64,000 nt of DNA, taken from NCBI RefSeq assembly GCF_019279795.1, contig NC_056748.1, positions 608,193,136 through 608,257,135 of the forward strand, given 5' to 3'. The notes beneath the pieces are model-generated. The model did not search any database and was not told the origin of the DNA. It saw only the letters and a program-made list of their open reading frames with translations. The translations under genes were made by a program, and so were the position numbers. Shown here piece after piece: positions 13,480-26,192 of this stretch (positions within the stretch are counted from its first letter, which is position 1; every line of letters starts with the position of its first letter). The stretch is from Protopterus annectens (Eukaryota > Chordata > Ceratodontiformes > Protopteridae).

Positions 13480-14439
13480 AACTACTACTATATTAAGAGA
13501 ACATCCATCACAATTTCTTATATAAGATGTGCATTAGGTCATTACTGAAACTCGTTCACCTCCTACTCTAACTTCCAACTTACTAGCCATCATATTACCC
13601 TGCCTCTTCTCCCACCATCCCCTGTCTCTGCACCTTTTATTTTTATTTCTGTACATGGATGTGTGAATGTACTGAACTACAGCAATCTTAACATGCTGCA
13701 GTTTTTATTCAAATGACCCTTTATTCTTATTTCTGTAGTGAGTACATTTCCTGCTATTATATGTTATTGACCTCAATGTACTGTCTTGTATATGTTTGCT
13801 TTATTTCTGTTCATATTTTTCAACTGAGATTGAAATTAGTCTGTTGAGTTCAGGGCACTACTGTATCATTTGGGATAGAGGGAATCAATACATTTTTGGA
13901 GTGGTACCAGGAAATACAGTACTCAATCATTTCATGGCACCCTCCCCAATGTCTGACATTAAAAAGACTGGTTCTTGCTCAATTCTTCCTCTTCATTGAC
14001 CTCCATTACTGCTGCCAGCAGATCATCACAGAAAGAGGCTGATTTAGAGCACATGAAAACATAAATATTACATTACATTTGCTTGCTACTAGAAGCAGAA
14101 AATAAGCCAACCTAGTATGCCCTTTTAGTGCTTTAACAGACTGCTTCCTCCCCATCCATAACTTTATACATTTTATTTTTATTTAAAATGTGTTAACTAG
14201 GTTACATCATTGATCACAAATTACTAATTTCAGTCTCAGCCTAGAAAATGCGGAAGGAAAATACAAAGGAAAAGATATTTACATTAAAGTGTAAGTTAAA
14301 AAAATAACTAGGATTCTAGAGAGCATACACAACTATGATATACAGTAACTGGCAACAAAGCAAGGGTGTAATAAGAATGTACTGCAATATTATATAATTT
14401 ATAATAAAAAAAAAAACAAGTTAACCTGTCCCATATCCT
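13480..14439. other. no recognisable feature
   Basis: No supported gene or repeat family. Confidence 0.5.
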
Positions 14440-15330
14440 CTTGAATACCTCTACAGATTCCCTCTTTATTCTTGTCGTCCATTCCATGGGTCCACAACCT
14501 TCTCTGTGAAAAAGCACTTTTGAAGATTCAAGACATTGCTAGTCCTTACAATCTGCTGCCTGTGTCCCCTCAACGCACTTTGTCCTTCCTATTCAAAATA
14601 ACCCCTTCATATCTCATTGACATAATGTTGTTCTCCAATATAATGTATGTTTTTCCTTTGCAGTTTCAGCTGAAAACTCTTCTAACCTCTAGTCATTTCC
14701 TTCCTCCCTACTCCATGGGCCTTTTGTGCATCTTTTCCCTGAACTACTGACAGTAGCCTGATGTCCTTTTCCTTATATAGGCTTTAGATGTCTACACAGT
14801 ATTCAATGTGTGGTCTGACCAAGTCCATGTAAAGTGGAAGAATTGCCTATTTGCTTCTGGAATTTATCCTTCTGAGGATACAAGATACACCCTAGCATTG
14901 TATTTGCTGCCTATTCCTTCTTATTCTGCTCCTGATGGTCCTGTCAAGACATAATCAGCTCTACTGATCCTTTTCCTGCTCTGTTGCCCCCATTTCAACT
15001 CTTCTCTGCAGATTCTTCACATCAGAGTTGTTGTGGCCTCTGTGTAGTACCTTCCATTTGTTTGCACTAAACCTCAACTGCCATTTTTCTGCCAGCTTGT
15101 TTAACCTTTCCAGATCCATCAGTATTTTTCTCTCATTCTCCACTTATGCACCTCTCTTTGTGTCATTTACAAAGAGGCTGATCATTCTTTACATTCCATC
15201 AGATATGTCTGAGACATACACATTGAAGCTTATGGGACCTAGGACACCTGTGGCACTCCATTTTCCTAATTCTTAATATTGTCTGTTTCATCTCAACTGT
15301 TTGATACTCTACCATACTCTGCTTTAGGCA
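14440..15330 (-). pseudogene. LINE reverse transcriptase, C-terminal half (CR1/Rex-like)
   Basis: On the minus strand, 15.3-15.14 kb reads a decayed RT motif B/C region (GVLGPISFNVYVSDIS, then SLFVNDTK, where the family has A/V-D-D in the catalytic box). 15143-14961 continues as DLERLNKLAEKWQLRFSANK and WKVLHRGHNN. This is the thumb-proximal block characteristic of this LINE group (KWQMRFN...KCKVMHIG in functional relatives). The rest, to about 14.44 kb, is the decayed C-terminus. The second catalytic aspartate survives, but Asn replaces the first. Inactive fragment. Confidence 0.75.
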
Positions 15331-16461
15331 CTAGTGAACTTAGTGGTGGCCTTTGCCCTCAACTGCTGCACCCATTCTAAAACCAGTCCTGGTAAGAAGT
15401 ATGTACAGAAGGTTGCTGTAGCTTGTGAATGGGACTGAGGATTGTGTGATCATTACTTCTTTAATTTTCCCTCACAATCAAATCTCAGTGGTATACATAG
15501 GAAGTCATTATAGCTTGTATTATTACTTTTACTACTCTCACTGACCTCAGAAGTGAACAAAGATGGTTACTATATCTTGACTAGGGGCATTGCACTGTCT
15601 AGAAGCAGCAAGTTGGAATACATTACTGTGATTATTTTTTCACTTTCCTCATAATTATACATCTTGTAAATATACAGGTGACTGTCTTTGGAGGAAGTGG
15701 TGAGCAGTCTAGAGGAATGTTATTTGTATGTATGTCAATAGTCACTTGTGGCCCATCGAACCTCTGCTTTCATCGCAACCTTAACACCAGGAGGATGCAC
15801 AGACAGCGGCTGGTGTCTCTTTTTTGGGAGGGTGTAGGGGGGCAGGCACCATTCCCAGATAAGATTTATGTATCTTCTCAGACATTTATCTTGTTAGTTT
15901 ATTGTGAGCTACTGTTTTTGTCAGCTTTCAACATCAAATTTTGGGCACCATTTGTGTCTTCCCTGAAAGAAAAAAAAAGGAGACTGAAATTTTTTTACTT
16001 ATAATGTTTGTTCATGGTGCCGCAAGATCAAAAGGTTATGAAAATGCTCTAAAATGCACCTCAGAGCATCTATAACCTCGTCACTTAGTTAAACTATTTC
16101 CTACACAATTATTACTATGCTATTTTGGCCAGGTAAGGTATGTTGAAAGGATGGAAGGAAAAGTAAACTTGAACAACAACAAATTTCTTTTCTTAGTCAC
16201 AATGTTTGTTCATGCCACCATTGAATGAAAAAGGTTGTATATAAAGGAAAACTTGAAAATATGCTTCATACCATAGAAAAGATTACGGCTTCTTGAAAAA
16301 CCTGAGTAAAACAAAATGCAAAAAAGGAAGAAACAAGTAATTTGCTTGGTATGGGGAGCCCAGAATGTGTACTGAACAGGAGGCAGCACTGAAGGATGTG
16401 TGCAGAGGGGAGAAGCAGTTGGGAGTGCCATGGAGCCCTTTGCCTAGAGCACCATTTACCT
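15331..16461. other. no recognisable feature
   Basis: Open frames here are short and lack motifs. Parts at 15.7-16.0 kb are richer in GC but have no assignable similarity. Confidence 0.5.
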
Positions 16462-16616
16462 CAAGCCAGCCCTGTACATAGAGTTGTAATGCGTCATCAC
16501 TCCAATTAAATGCCAGTCACTGTTAATGTTCCTCACTTTTAGACAACCCTGCACATAGAGCTGTTGAAATGTGTCATCATTCCAACTAAATGCCAGTCAC
16601 TGTCAGTGCTCCTCTG
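16462..16616 (+). repeat. two-copy 77-bp tandem duplication
   Basis: The segment with CATAGAGTTGTAATGCGTCA is followed 77 bases later by a diverged copy (CATAGAGCTGTTGAAATGTG). Both carry TAAATGCCAGTCACTGT. The copies differ mainly by transitions and a short indel. Confidence 0.85.
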
Positions 16617-19420
16617 TGAAATGGGCCAACATAGTGTGGTACACAGGTCTGTCACATTGTAAGAGCATTATACCTACCATATGTGCATACTACTCCTAAA
16701 ACTCTGCTGCATGAACTAAAAGACTGCTTAGAATGGGTGGCAGTGAAGGGTGATATTTAGACTGAAAGTGGCTGGAGGCCCTCAACTTGACATTTGCTGG
16801 AGGCCCCTAAAATGCTAACACTGGCCCTTTCTCCTACCTTTCAACCATGAAAGTATGCAGTTCTCCAGTCATGATCCTACCTCAACCCTCCCACCCCATT
16901 ATGTCCTTTCACTAGTCCTCTATGGGCCTTATGTGCAGTCTGTATATACTTTGTAATGGCTTTTGAATAATTAAACTTCACCTCTTTAACAATTAATTAG
17001 TTTCCCTAAAAAATATATAATTTCATATTTGTATTTCTCATTTTTTTATAACCTGGGCATTTCATAGTGGTAAAGGTACTATGGGTGCTACTCTCAAAGT
17101 AGGATTTAAAGACTTTCCAGAATGTTTTAGGCTGAAAAGCCATACTGTTTGTTTTCTCATAGATTTTGAATATTTGCTAAGTAGTTTACATTTCTTTTTT
17201 AGACTTAAAACATGTAAGGTAATTAGGGTCACTATTTTTTCCAGATGCTTCATATTGTATTTCTTTTCTGTTAAAAATATTTTAAACTCTGGATTTATCC
17301 ATGAGCAATGTTGGTCTTTAATTGTCTTTTTTAATTAGAAGAAAGTGTTTGTCAAGATTAGAATTAAAGAGACAGTTGAAAACATCAAATGCACAATTGG
17401 GATTATGTGGAGCATACAATGTGGCCTAGTCAGTGCTGCCCTGGTCTAAGTTGACATCATTGCTTTTAATTTCAGTAGTGGAGTGTCTGATTACTACTAG
17501 AAGAGTGAATCTGGAATCTTTGAAGATTATAGTGGTTTGAATCATGATCACTTTTACATTAGGCAAGAACTATATATCTTTGATAAGGTGTGGAATGGTA
17601 GTAATTAGTCTAATAAAGGCCTGTTTTAGGATCTGTTATTAAGGTTTTTGGAGTGAAGATAAGCTGACCCAAGCTGATAAGGGAAAGAAAGTGTGTCCCT
17701 TGTTTTTCTTTGAGACCTAAAATGCTGATATTGAAGTCCCCAACAATATGTAGGAAATAATAAAAGCAAAATAAAAACATTAGATTTAGCAGATCTCTAA
17801 GGACATCTTACCCTCCTCTCAGACTATTTATTTTATGTCTTTGCTGTAAGTTTTGCACCTTGTTATATTATGTCTATCAGGACATCTATGGCTGCCATGG
17901 TTCCGTGGCTGTAGCATTGACCAAACAACTTTTTTCTATCAGCACACATTCCACAACGTTCTTCTTAAGCTTTTGATCATGTGTTGTCATTGCTGTCCAT
18001 TTAATGATGGCCTTCCAGATATTAGGCATGCATTTTTTTCTGTCTTTGGCTTCTGAATAATATTCTTCCAGTGTTATGGCTTTTAAAGAATTCATTCCAG
18101 TATTACTCCCAACCTTCAAACGCACTGATCTGACTTAGGTCCAATATCACTGACGGTCTGTTTTTATTGTAAAAGGCTGGAGTTTCCTTACATTCTTTGT
18201 CTCTCTCTTTCTCTCTCTCTTCCCCTCACTCTCCTCCCTTGTTAGTTTGAACACATCTTCTATTCTTAGAGCAGCAGGCCATCTAAGCATGTTAGGCATG
18301 CTTTCTTCAAGATGGACCCTCCCCAAGTCACCAATAGATTCAGATCCTTGATCTATACCTCTGGGAAGGTCACTGTACAGGTCTTTTATCAAAGGCTTCT
18401 ATTTGATACATCAGATTCCTGTAATGCTATGCACCAAAGCACTGAACTATTCATCAGTAAACATACATTTCATTACAGGATAAATTCAGTTGCAATTATA
18501 ACACTGTATCTGTAGGGTAAAGACCTTAACAATTACAACAATCCTGCCCTCGCATCCATAAAACACAGGGTTTGTCCAGGACCATAAGACAATAGACAAG
18601 CTTCTTGTAAATGTTAAAACCATCATTATAGTAACACCCAGTGATATTGTCTTAATAAAGCAATTTAATAAAGAGCATCAGCCAAAATATTCAAAATCAA
18701 AACACACTCACCTTACCTCTGAGACAATAATCAGAACTGCCAGATTAGTAAAACTCAGTCAAGACTTTGTGTTCACTAGTTGAACATGTAGTTGTCTCTT
18801 TTCTGAATGGTGCAAATAAAGGCTTACTTTAAGTGACATAATTTCATTAGTTCAGAAGTTTCAGTACTTTTGCTTGTATAAGTTTATAGGTACATATCAG
18901 GTTATTGATCTGTGAGGATCTTAAGAAGCCTAGCCTTACATTCCCATGGTAGTTTTTAGCCCAATATAGGAATAACTTAGAGATGGACAGAACAGGGAAA
19001 TGTTGGTGCAATTACAACTTTCCCCTATCTATGAGGGATGAGGGGATGCCTCTCAGTAGCCTATATGATACTGAGAAGAGGGACAAGGCTTTGAGATAGT
19101 CTGCCTTTTTTTACCATTTAGGCCCTTGATTTTTTTTACTGAGAAACCACTGTGGCCATTCCATTTGTGACAAGTATTTGGACAGGTACATACCAAAGGG
19201 GTATGACAAAGCAGCTTGTGCTAGCCTTGCAGTATGGCTCTACAACATGAACATTTATGAGCAACAATGTATTGTAGAGGCAGGGAGTTAAAATTATAGC
19301 AAAATTGGAAATGGATCTAATATCAACATATTAGACACGATAAAGATAAGCAGATATTATTAAATGGCAATTATGGTTATAAAATACAAAGATGAACAAA
19401 CACAAACATTATGAGCATAC
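16617..19420. other. unassigned; two adjacent unrecognised minus frames at 17.9-18.4 kb
   Basis: Minus frames at 18392-18147 and 18125-17886 read as hydrophilic protein (for example SLKAITLEEYYSEAKDRKK and WKAIIKWTAMT). They are adjacent and could be one decayed reading frame of an unknown mobile element. I recognise no family and see no start, splice or polyadenylation context. The rest of the interval shows nothing. Confidence 0.3.
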
Positions 19421-19840
19421 CTCTCAACTGTCCAGTTTTCACAGGATGTCCAGATTTTTGCCTCATATTTGTGGTCTGTTCCCTATAAAATGCATGGTTT
19501 TGATGCAAATCATTGGGGATTGATGTCACTAAATAATGACAGATGTTTGAGTTTCAGACTTCATAGCCTTCAGAAATGGGCATTTATTTTTACTTCTGAA
19601 AAGGGACATGTAATATGTGTGTTCTCTTTCTTTTAATTATTAGTGCCACTAGTGCATTGGTCATATACTGTGGTTTTCTGTGTAATGGAGGGGGATTCAG
19701 AAAATTGTGTGAAAGGCTAAATCAAGCTTGAAAAATAGGGACTTACCTCCAAAAGTAGGAACATAGGTCTAGGGGTACATCAGGCCTAAGAACAGGTAAG
19801 TTCCTCCAAAATAGGAACAGCTCAGACGTCTGTTTAAGTA
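19421..19840 (-). repeat. dispersed repeat, copy 2 (inverted relative to 8.6 kb)
   Basis: Begins CATACCTCTCAACTGTCCAG, the reverse complement of the 3' end of the 8.6-8.88 kb copy. The similarity also covers the AGTGACTTCAATCC-like block (19.53-19.56 kb). Downstream, 19.73-19.83 kb holds two short words, tacctccaaaa and ttcctccaaaa, around GGAACA, suggesting internal duplication. Confidence 0.55.
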
Positions 19841-21539
19841 ACGTTGAAGATAAATGTTAGGTATTTACCTAGCAGAAAATATTTATGTTTATACATAAGA
19901 AATACAAGAGTAAAAGTGGCAGAGTAGTACCTCATGATGAAATCTGGGATTTTACAAAATGCATGCATGACAGGGATGTGTATGCATATCTGTCCACTGC
20001 TGTACACCAATACATGCATTACAATAAGGTTATCAACAAAATGGTGAGACAAACTGTTCTTATGTTCTACAAAAAACCTCTGTGACAGTATTCAAGTTAC
20101 AGATCAGTGGCAGGTAACTGCATTTGCTGTAATGTTTGCAAAAGTAACATTATTTATACAGTTTTGTGGCATTTGCAATCATCAAATTTCCCAGCTATTC
20201 ACATAAGAAATTACTCCCTTCACCAGCATGCATGCAAGGATATGTTAGTCAAGGGTAATATTTAATTTCCCTTGTCCTTTTGTAAGGAGTTTGAATAAAT
20301 GCTTTACCCACAAATCAGACACACAACCCACTTTGTAAACAGCCTTCAGTTCTCATACTAGCATATGTCAGTTTGTCCATTGCTGACTTTGTAATGAATG
20401 GCTGCTAATATGAACTATTTTTCTTACCCCTCCCAGAAAGAGATTCGTGTGGTTTTTACTCTTTCTGCCAGGTTATTTTATGATGTCTGTACATAGATAG
20501 TTTTATGGTTTGCTAACAAGGTAGGTACTGGCAGTGACTTTATTTAAAAACTAGGTGGCGGTACAGTAGGGAGTTTTAGTAAATAACTTGTGCAGTAATC
20601 TAATATTTATTTTAAAAATAATTTTATTTAACCAGTTCATCTGTATGTGCAACAGCCTTGCATTTGAACTACTGTTTATATTCTCAGTAATGGCTTGACT
20701 AATCTGTATTGCAACATGCTTTTATTTTTAATGATTTGCATATCGTTCTTCAGAAAGTGCATATATCTTGCCACATCTCAACTCTGTCATATTATAAACA
20801 CATATTTTCAGGAGTGTCTTCACATTCCGCCCTTACATGCAGGAAATGACTCAGTGAATATTCAAATCTCACTTATGCAATGACTATCTGTCAATACAGA
20901 AAAATATCCAGAGGTCTTTGTTGTCATTAAGTACCCATATCAGTTTCATGACAAATAGAGATCCTCTTTAAAAAGACATATTACAATTATATGAAGATTT
21001 GCAATGATTCTGTACTTATCATAACATCTTGCTTCCTCTTAGACAACAGAAATAACACTGGTAAAATATTGTCCAGTAAAAAGAATGAGATAAAAAGGTG
21101 ATATCGTCAATAAGCTTTCTGAAGGGGTAATATGAGTTTTTTTTTGGTTCACATGAGATGCCTCATTCCAATGTAGGGAACAGAATCCTGAAAGGTATTG
21201 CTAGTTCTGTTATGTTTTTACTGCCAGTAATACTCTGTATCGTGCTCATAGGTTCTCTAAGTATCAGTAAGTTTAAAAAAAAATTGAAAGAAGCAAAGAC
21301 CTTACATTGTTGACAACATGAAAATTGACATGCTAGTACTCCAATAGACACAGTTGTGAAGTACAAATGTTTAGAAAAATGTGGTTATAAAGTTGTCGAC
21401 TTCTTCATTACACTTATCTGTTAATAAAAGGCTTTAAGAAGGAGTGGCCCAAATAGTAAATAATCAGCTTCATAGACACTTGAAAAGACATAGCCGACAG
21501 TATAATACAATGTAAAGGCTATACAAAGGAGAAACTAAT
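19841..21539. other. no recognisable feature
   Basis: No supported gene or repeat family. Confidence 0.5.
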
Positions 21540-21720
21540 GACACCATTTTTTATTTGCTTACTACTTATTTATTTGGTGTTTTTTAACCAGGGTAGAACA
21601 CTGACCCACATGGACCATCACCCTCACAATGAGAGCACTGTCTAGTTAAGCAAATAACATAATCACCAAAAGCAGGCTGAGTGAATCAAACTCTGGACCA
21701 CAGGAAGCAACTCATTAACA
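21540..21720 (-). repeat. possible LINE/SINE 3' tail
   Basis: Minus-strand reading gives GTTCTACCCTGGTTAAAAAA followed by AAATAAATAAG. This resembles the L2-type tail (short direct phrase, CCTGGTTAA, then an AAATAA repeat) but lacks the conserved CACTGAAAATGGGC block. Assignment uncertain. Confidence 0.35.
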
Positions 21721-22469
21721 GCTTGTAGCCTTATTCCTCTGCATGACTGACATTTATACTGTCTCTTGTTTGGGAAGGCCCTGGTGGCTACAATTCAGTG
21801 ACTGAACAGCCTGAAGAGATTCTGTGGGGCAGGGATTTCAATTGGCGGGTTACTCCAAATGATGCACATGGTTATCTGCAGTCTCAAATTGACATCACAT
21901 TTACTAACAGTATAGGACCGATGGATATACTAACTGCAGATTTTAAAGCAAGAAAAAAGGTCATATATATATTGACAATAAGACTACATCAGGTTATTGA
22001 TTACAAGAGGCCTTAAAAGTTTTAGATATCATATAATTAAGTTTCATATCAACAAGTTATTGTCACACAGCATGTATTATATACTAGGCTGGTACTAGCT
22101 AGTCATTCCAGAATGAGCCTTCTATGTAGGGGCCAAATGCAACACCCCCTCTGTTATACACCCACATAGTGTAAACCAATATGCTATCACTGGTCTGACT
22201 CCCAAGACCTTGTGCTTTAAAATAGTGGCTTAAATGCCTTATGACATAAGGCAGGCCAATGTAAGCTTTCTAGCAGAATAAACAAAATTAGAGATCATAA
22301 TTAATTACTGGCATCGGCATCACGCGCACTTTTTCACATTCAGTACATACGGTCAAAGTTATTGCTCTTTATATAATTAGTAAAACAAGTTTATAAGATG
22401 TACTACAGCTACAACAAGAAAGGAATTAAAACGTAAGTCTTTCTGTAAACAGAGTCGATCAACTCATTC

Positions 22470-22573
22470 ATCCATGTGTTCATACTTACTTTAGCCAGTT
22501 CAGGGTCACAGGAAAACAGCAGCCAATATTCAGCACTTAATGGCATCCCAGTCTTTCACAAGATGCACACACA

Positions 22574-22638
<65 letters not shown>

Positions 22639-22830
22639 CACATAGCATGCATACCTTTGAGCAGTTTGAAAGATAATTTAATTCACCTACTGCGTGTCTT
22701 TGGACTGTATGAGGCCACTTAATGGAAGCCCCTTACAACAACCTACACAACCACAGGAGGAACACACTTAGGCTGCACAAGAGATGTTCCAGCTGGGAAC
22801 CAAATTTTTATGTACATCAAAATGAAGCAG
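22470..22830 (+). repeat. fish-type dispersed repeat around a (CA)n array
   Basis: Order of parts: CATTCATCCATGTGTTCATA, AGTTCAGGGTCACAGGAAAA, GGCATCCCAGTCTTTCACAAG, (CA)n at 22566-22638, then TGCGTGTCTTTGGACTGTAT and CACAACCACAGGAGGAACAC. This is the order of a repeat very common in fish genomes (catccatcc ... gggtcacaggg ... caggacacacacaca ... tgtctttggactgtgggagg). The copy is old and lacks the tail half. Confidence 0.65.
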
Positions 22831-24437
22831 TGCTACCCTTTCTGTTAATGAAATGAAATGACCTATAGTACAGCCTCCAAAAGTTACTGTGTTTATATGT
22901 GCCATATACCATCAGGCATGATCAAGGACCAGTTAATCATGTTTTATCTGTCCAAAACAACTGGCTAGATACATTTTATCCATATCAGAGGTTAGATATA
23001 TAACCATAGGGCATATCAGTCATTTTAGTAATGTTTCAGCGAATACTATTACTGTGAAGGCAGCCTACTGAAATCACCTTGAGAGATAGTATAGTTTTCA
23101 TTTTCCCCACCGTTGAGTGACCTGTAAGCGTGAGGGATGTTGGAGAATCCTCCCCACATAGGAGATGCATGAGGATTGCCCCACCCCACTCCTGCAAAAA
23201 TGCCGTAGTCCAAAGTTTGCTGGAAAATGGTTTAAGTGAGTTGACTTCAAAGTTTTGACATTTGCTAAAACAGTAGACAATCCATCTACATGAATCCATG
23301 TAGCCAGTGTGGGATTGATGCTTATGCAAGACCATAAAGCATTTTAATGGGAAGTTTCTTTTGTTCCAACTGTCATATGACCATGGCACTAGTATATGTG
23401 GGTAAGGGATATGTGGGACACTTGCTCCCACATGGAGGGTGCAGGTGTCAAGCCTTCATCAAGGATGTTTATTTTCATATTTGTATGTGGTTTGTAGAGC
23501 TAGTGCACTATTGACCCATTCTGAGAATGTAATTATGTTTCAAGTAACTATACACTGAAAATTCACAAGGGATGCTCAGGACACATGCTTTGTACCTAAT
23601 GGTTTCCTGACCCTTGAACATGTCCCTATAAGCAGACAAAAGTTAAGGTCAGTGACATAATGCTGACAATTAAATCATCAGAATAGCAATATTACTTAAA
23701 ACATGAATGCAGCAGAACTGGTACAACTGCAGTTTGTTGAATACTTCCTGAATACTTTAGATGATACCGATCAGACTTTAGCACAGTTAAATCTGATTAA
23801 TAGTACATGAAGAGCTGATATTTTCAGATTATGTTACTGATCCAAATGGAAGATCCCTACACTTATCCCACATTCATTTTATAAATGAATCATTATTTGT
23901 GGCATGCTTGTTACAAATTTTACTTAATATGTTATATAACCTTTGGAGAAGTAAGGTAATTATAGCTAGATTTCACTTTACAAACAATGCAATACCCATG
24001 CATGGTGCATTCACTTAATCTTTGCCGATGGCCTGTGGGTCTTTGCTCTCATTCTTTCAGAAAGCATTCTACTTCAGACTATTATCAGCAGGAACATCTT
24101 TGAGAATATTTACATCATTCTTCACTACCAACCAATAGTGATGCAACTACATAAACAAACCCGCTGTGTTCCTCCTTTCCACTTTTGCTGAGACTCTCTC
24201 TCTCCCCCTTCTTATGTCTTGCCAGTTACCATAACTCTTATGACCCTAGTCCTTCATTATCTACTCCTCATTTGTCTTCATCTTTACATGGTTTCATATC
24301 TTCACTGTATTCTATTTCAGTTCTGTCTCCAGGCTGTCTCTGCTTTCCCTTCCTTCAATTTCTCCCACCTCTCCCATTTATTTCCTGTTCACTTCCCTCC
24401 CTTCTGTGCTTTCTTCCTTTCCTCTAGATTGGTTTGT
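22831..24437. other. unassigned, GC-richer patch at 23.05-23.45 kb
   Basis: A 131-codon minus frame (23431-23036) overlaps the patch. Its translation shows no motif, signal peptide or domain I recognise. No other copy of this patch is seen in the window. Treated as unassigned. Confidence 0.4.
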
Positions 24438-25815
24438 TCAGTCATAATGCTTAATTATTCTCCTGTTGTGGATTCCTGCTACTTCCATCTCTTTGTGATT
24501 CCTTGTTTCCCTGTCATCCTTAGGAATTCTACCATCTGTTTGCCTTCTTCCTCTGCTTTGATGTCGTACCTCAGTAAGAACGACGAGCTCATTATAATCC
24601 CTACTTCTGGAAATAAATGCTATCAATCTATGTAACTCTTCTTTGCATTGTTCCTGTTAAGCAAAATTCCAAAAGATATGTGCCCATGTTTTTCTTTCCA
24701 CTTGGCATTTGCAAAATATCTTATTTTCCCCTCGAAACATCATTTTTAATGTTGCTGGTGTATAAAAGTATTGTTGCAGGTATTTCCATGCAAATATTCT
24801 AAGTTTACAAGCCCCGGACGAATACCTTGACATTCGCAAAATCTGTTTCCATTCTCTCCAATAAAAATTGAATCCTGTATCTCTTTTTTCCATGTTTGTC
24901 TCTTTTCATCTCTTCCTAACCCCTCTACCTCTTTTAGCCATTTTTCCTATCTCAGAAGATCATTAGTTGAATGTTCTTCTAATCTTCATGTATCAAACAA
25001 TTTTACAGTCTGTAGTTCTTCTTTCCCTAGTTTTACCCTTCTATAAATATCCCTCCAACATTCTACTGCTCCCTGTTAATCTCATTCTAATATATTATAT
25101 TATACTTTGCTACCCACCACTACCTGGGACCAGTATTTTACTTTATTCTGCTTTCTCCCCCCACTTCCAGGAAGCTGATTCCCTCTCCCTTTCCCTCTTA
25201 GCTCCTCCTTTTGGCATCTGTCTCTCACTCCATGCCTTCCACAAATGTTTTTGCCACTATGCATTAAACAATCTTTGAGCTCCTCCACACTAGTCTCGAA
25301 GTCTTTTCTGGGGTTTCCCACACAACTTCTATTATATGCTCTCTATTTCTCTAGTCTCTCTCCCTCTCTTTTATTATTTCCTTCCAGTCCACCTCATAGT
25401 CTATATCTACTAGCCTCAATATATTTGCTATTACACAAGCCTGTAACTCAGTTTAAAGATCTATTTCCCAAAGCACCCCCCTCCCCATTTCCAGCATCTC
25501 TATCAGCTCCTGCCATGCCACTCTGGACCTGACCCCTTCCCAAATTAATCCCCTCCATAGCTGCTTTACCTTCTTCAGAATTTGTGTTTTCAGGTTATTC
25601 CAAAAAATGTATCTCAAGTATAAAAACTGAGACACTGTGAACATTTTTAGTACTTCTGTTTCTGCTCTATATCCACTATTTTTCCTTTCCATTACTATAC
25701 CTGTTCCTTACCTTTTGTGTATTCTGTGTACATGTATCTTGCATTGTGTCTGCTACTTTATCTCCCACCCATATTTCCAAGTACCTTGTTTCTTTCTTTC
25801 CATTTTCTTCCTTTC
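24438..25815 (-). pseudogene. L1/Tx1-type LINE ORF2, post-RT and C-terminal part
   Basis: Minus strand. About 25.81-25.75 kb reads RYLEIWVGDK (family: YLGIwlg, just after the RT). 25692-25453 reads LKMFTVSQFLYLRYIFWNNL and LWRGLIWEGVRSRVAW, the L1 thumb/connection block (lYlf.nlP ... FiW). 24893-24657 reads YFYTPATLKMMFRGENKIFC then CQVERKTWAHIFWNFA, a decayed C-terminal Cys/His motif whose last Cys has become Phe. Several stops and frameshifts. It is oriented like the L1 5' half at 31.8-35.4 kb and may be the other side of the same insertion, with the RT missing between them. Confidence 0.7.
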
Positions 25816-25834
25816 TCTGGGTATCGTCACAAGG

Positions 25835-26090
25835 ATCTATGTCAGATTATCGAAGTTCTGAAACTTCGAAATTCATGTGGCTGAGACCATATGATCAAAG
25901 TTTTGGAACTTCGAACATTAAAACATAAATAAATAAATACATAACCAGAAAAATTCTATTTTTAACATTTTTTCAGGGAGGGCAAGCCCCACCCCAGACT
26001 TCCCACATTCCCTGCTAATTAAACATACCAACTCCGAGATCGTACTACATTGCAGAAAAGGGTAAATTTACTGATTTTGCGCTGTACCGG
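25835..26090 (+). mobile_element. palindrome-rich MITE, left part
   Basis: Starts TCAGATTATCGAAGTTCTGA and contains two copies of a near-palindrome of the type CGAAGTTTTGAAACTTCG. An AT-rich stretch and a GC-rich block (GGCAAGCCCCACCCCAGACT) follow. The GC-rich block and CCAACTCCGAGATC also occur, diverged, in the copy at 46.71-46.99 kb. The element is cut at about 26.09 kb where the CR1-like LINE tail begins. Its other end appears in inverted form at 31.72-31.82 kb. No coding capacity. Confidence 0.7.
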
Positions 26091-26100
26091 AATCATACAT

Positions 26101-26175
26101 TCATAGGTCCATAGGTAGGTACTAGGCCATTGGCCCAAGGGCCTACGTAAGCCTAGCCAACAAGGTTCCCTGGCT
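26101..26175 (-). repeat. CR1-like 3' tail shared with a tRNA SINE
   Basis: Minus strand reads TTGGCTAGGCTTAC then GGCCTAGTACCTACCTATGG and ACCTATGAATG. The SINE at 31.51-31.70 kb carries TTGGCTAGGCTTAC and TAGCCTAGTACTAACCTATG at the corresponding place, so LINE and SINE share their 3' region. Confidence 0.75.
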
Positions 26176-26192
26176 TACGCCACCCAAGAAAG

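Noticed and set aside
17886..18392. Possible host exon pair on the minus strand
   Set aside because: Protein-like composition only. No recognised domain, and splice signals cannot be placed with confidence.
23036..23431. 131-codon minus frame
   Set aside because: No motif, no splice or promoter context, and no second copy in the window.
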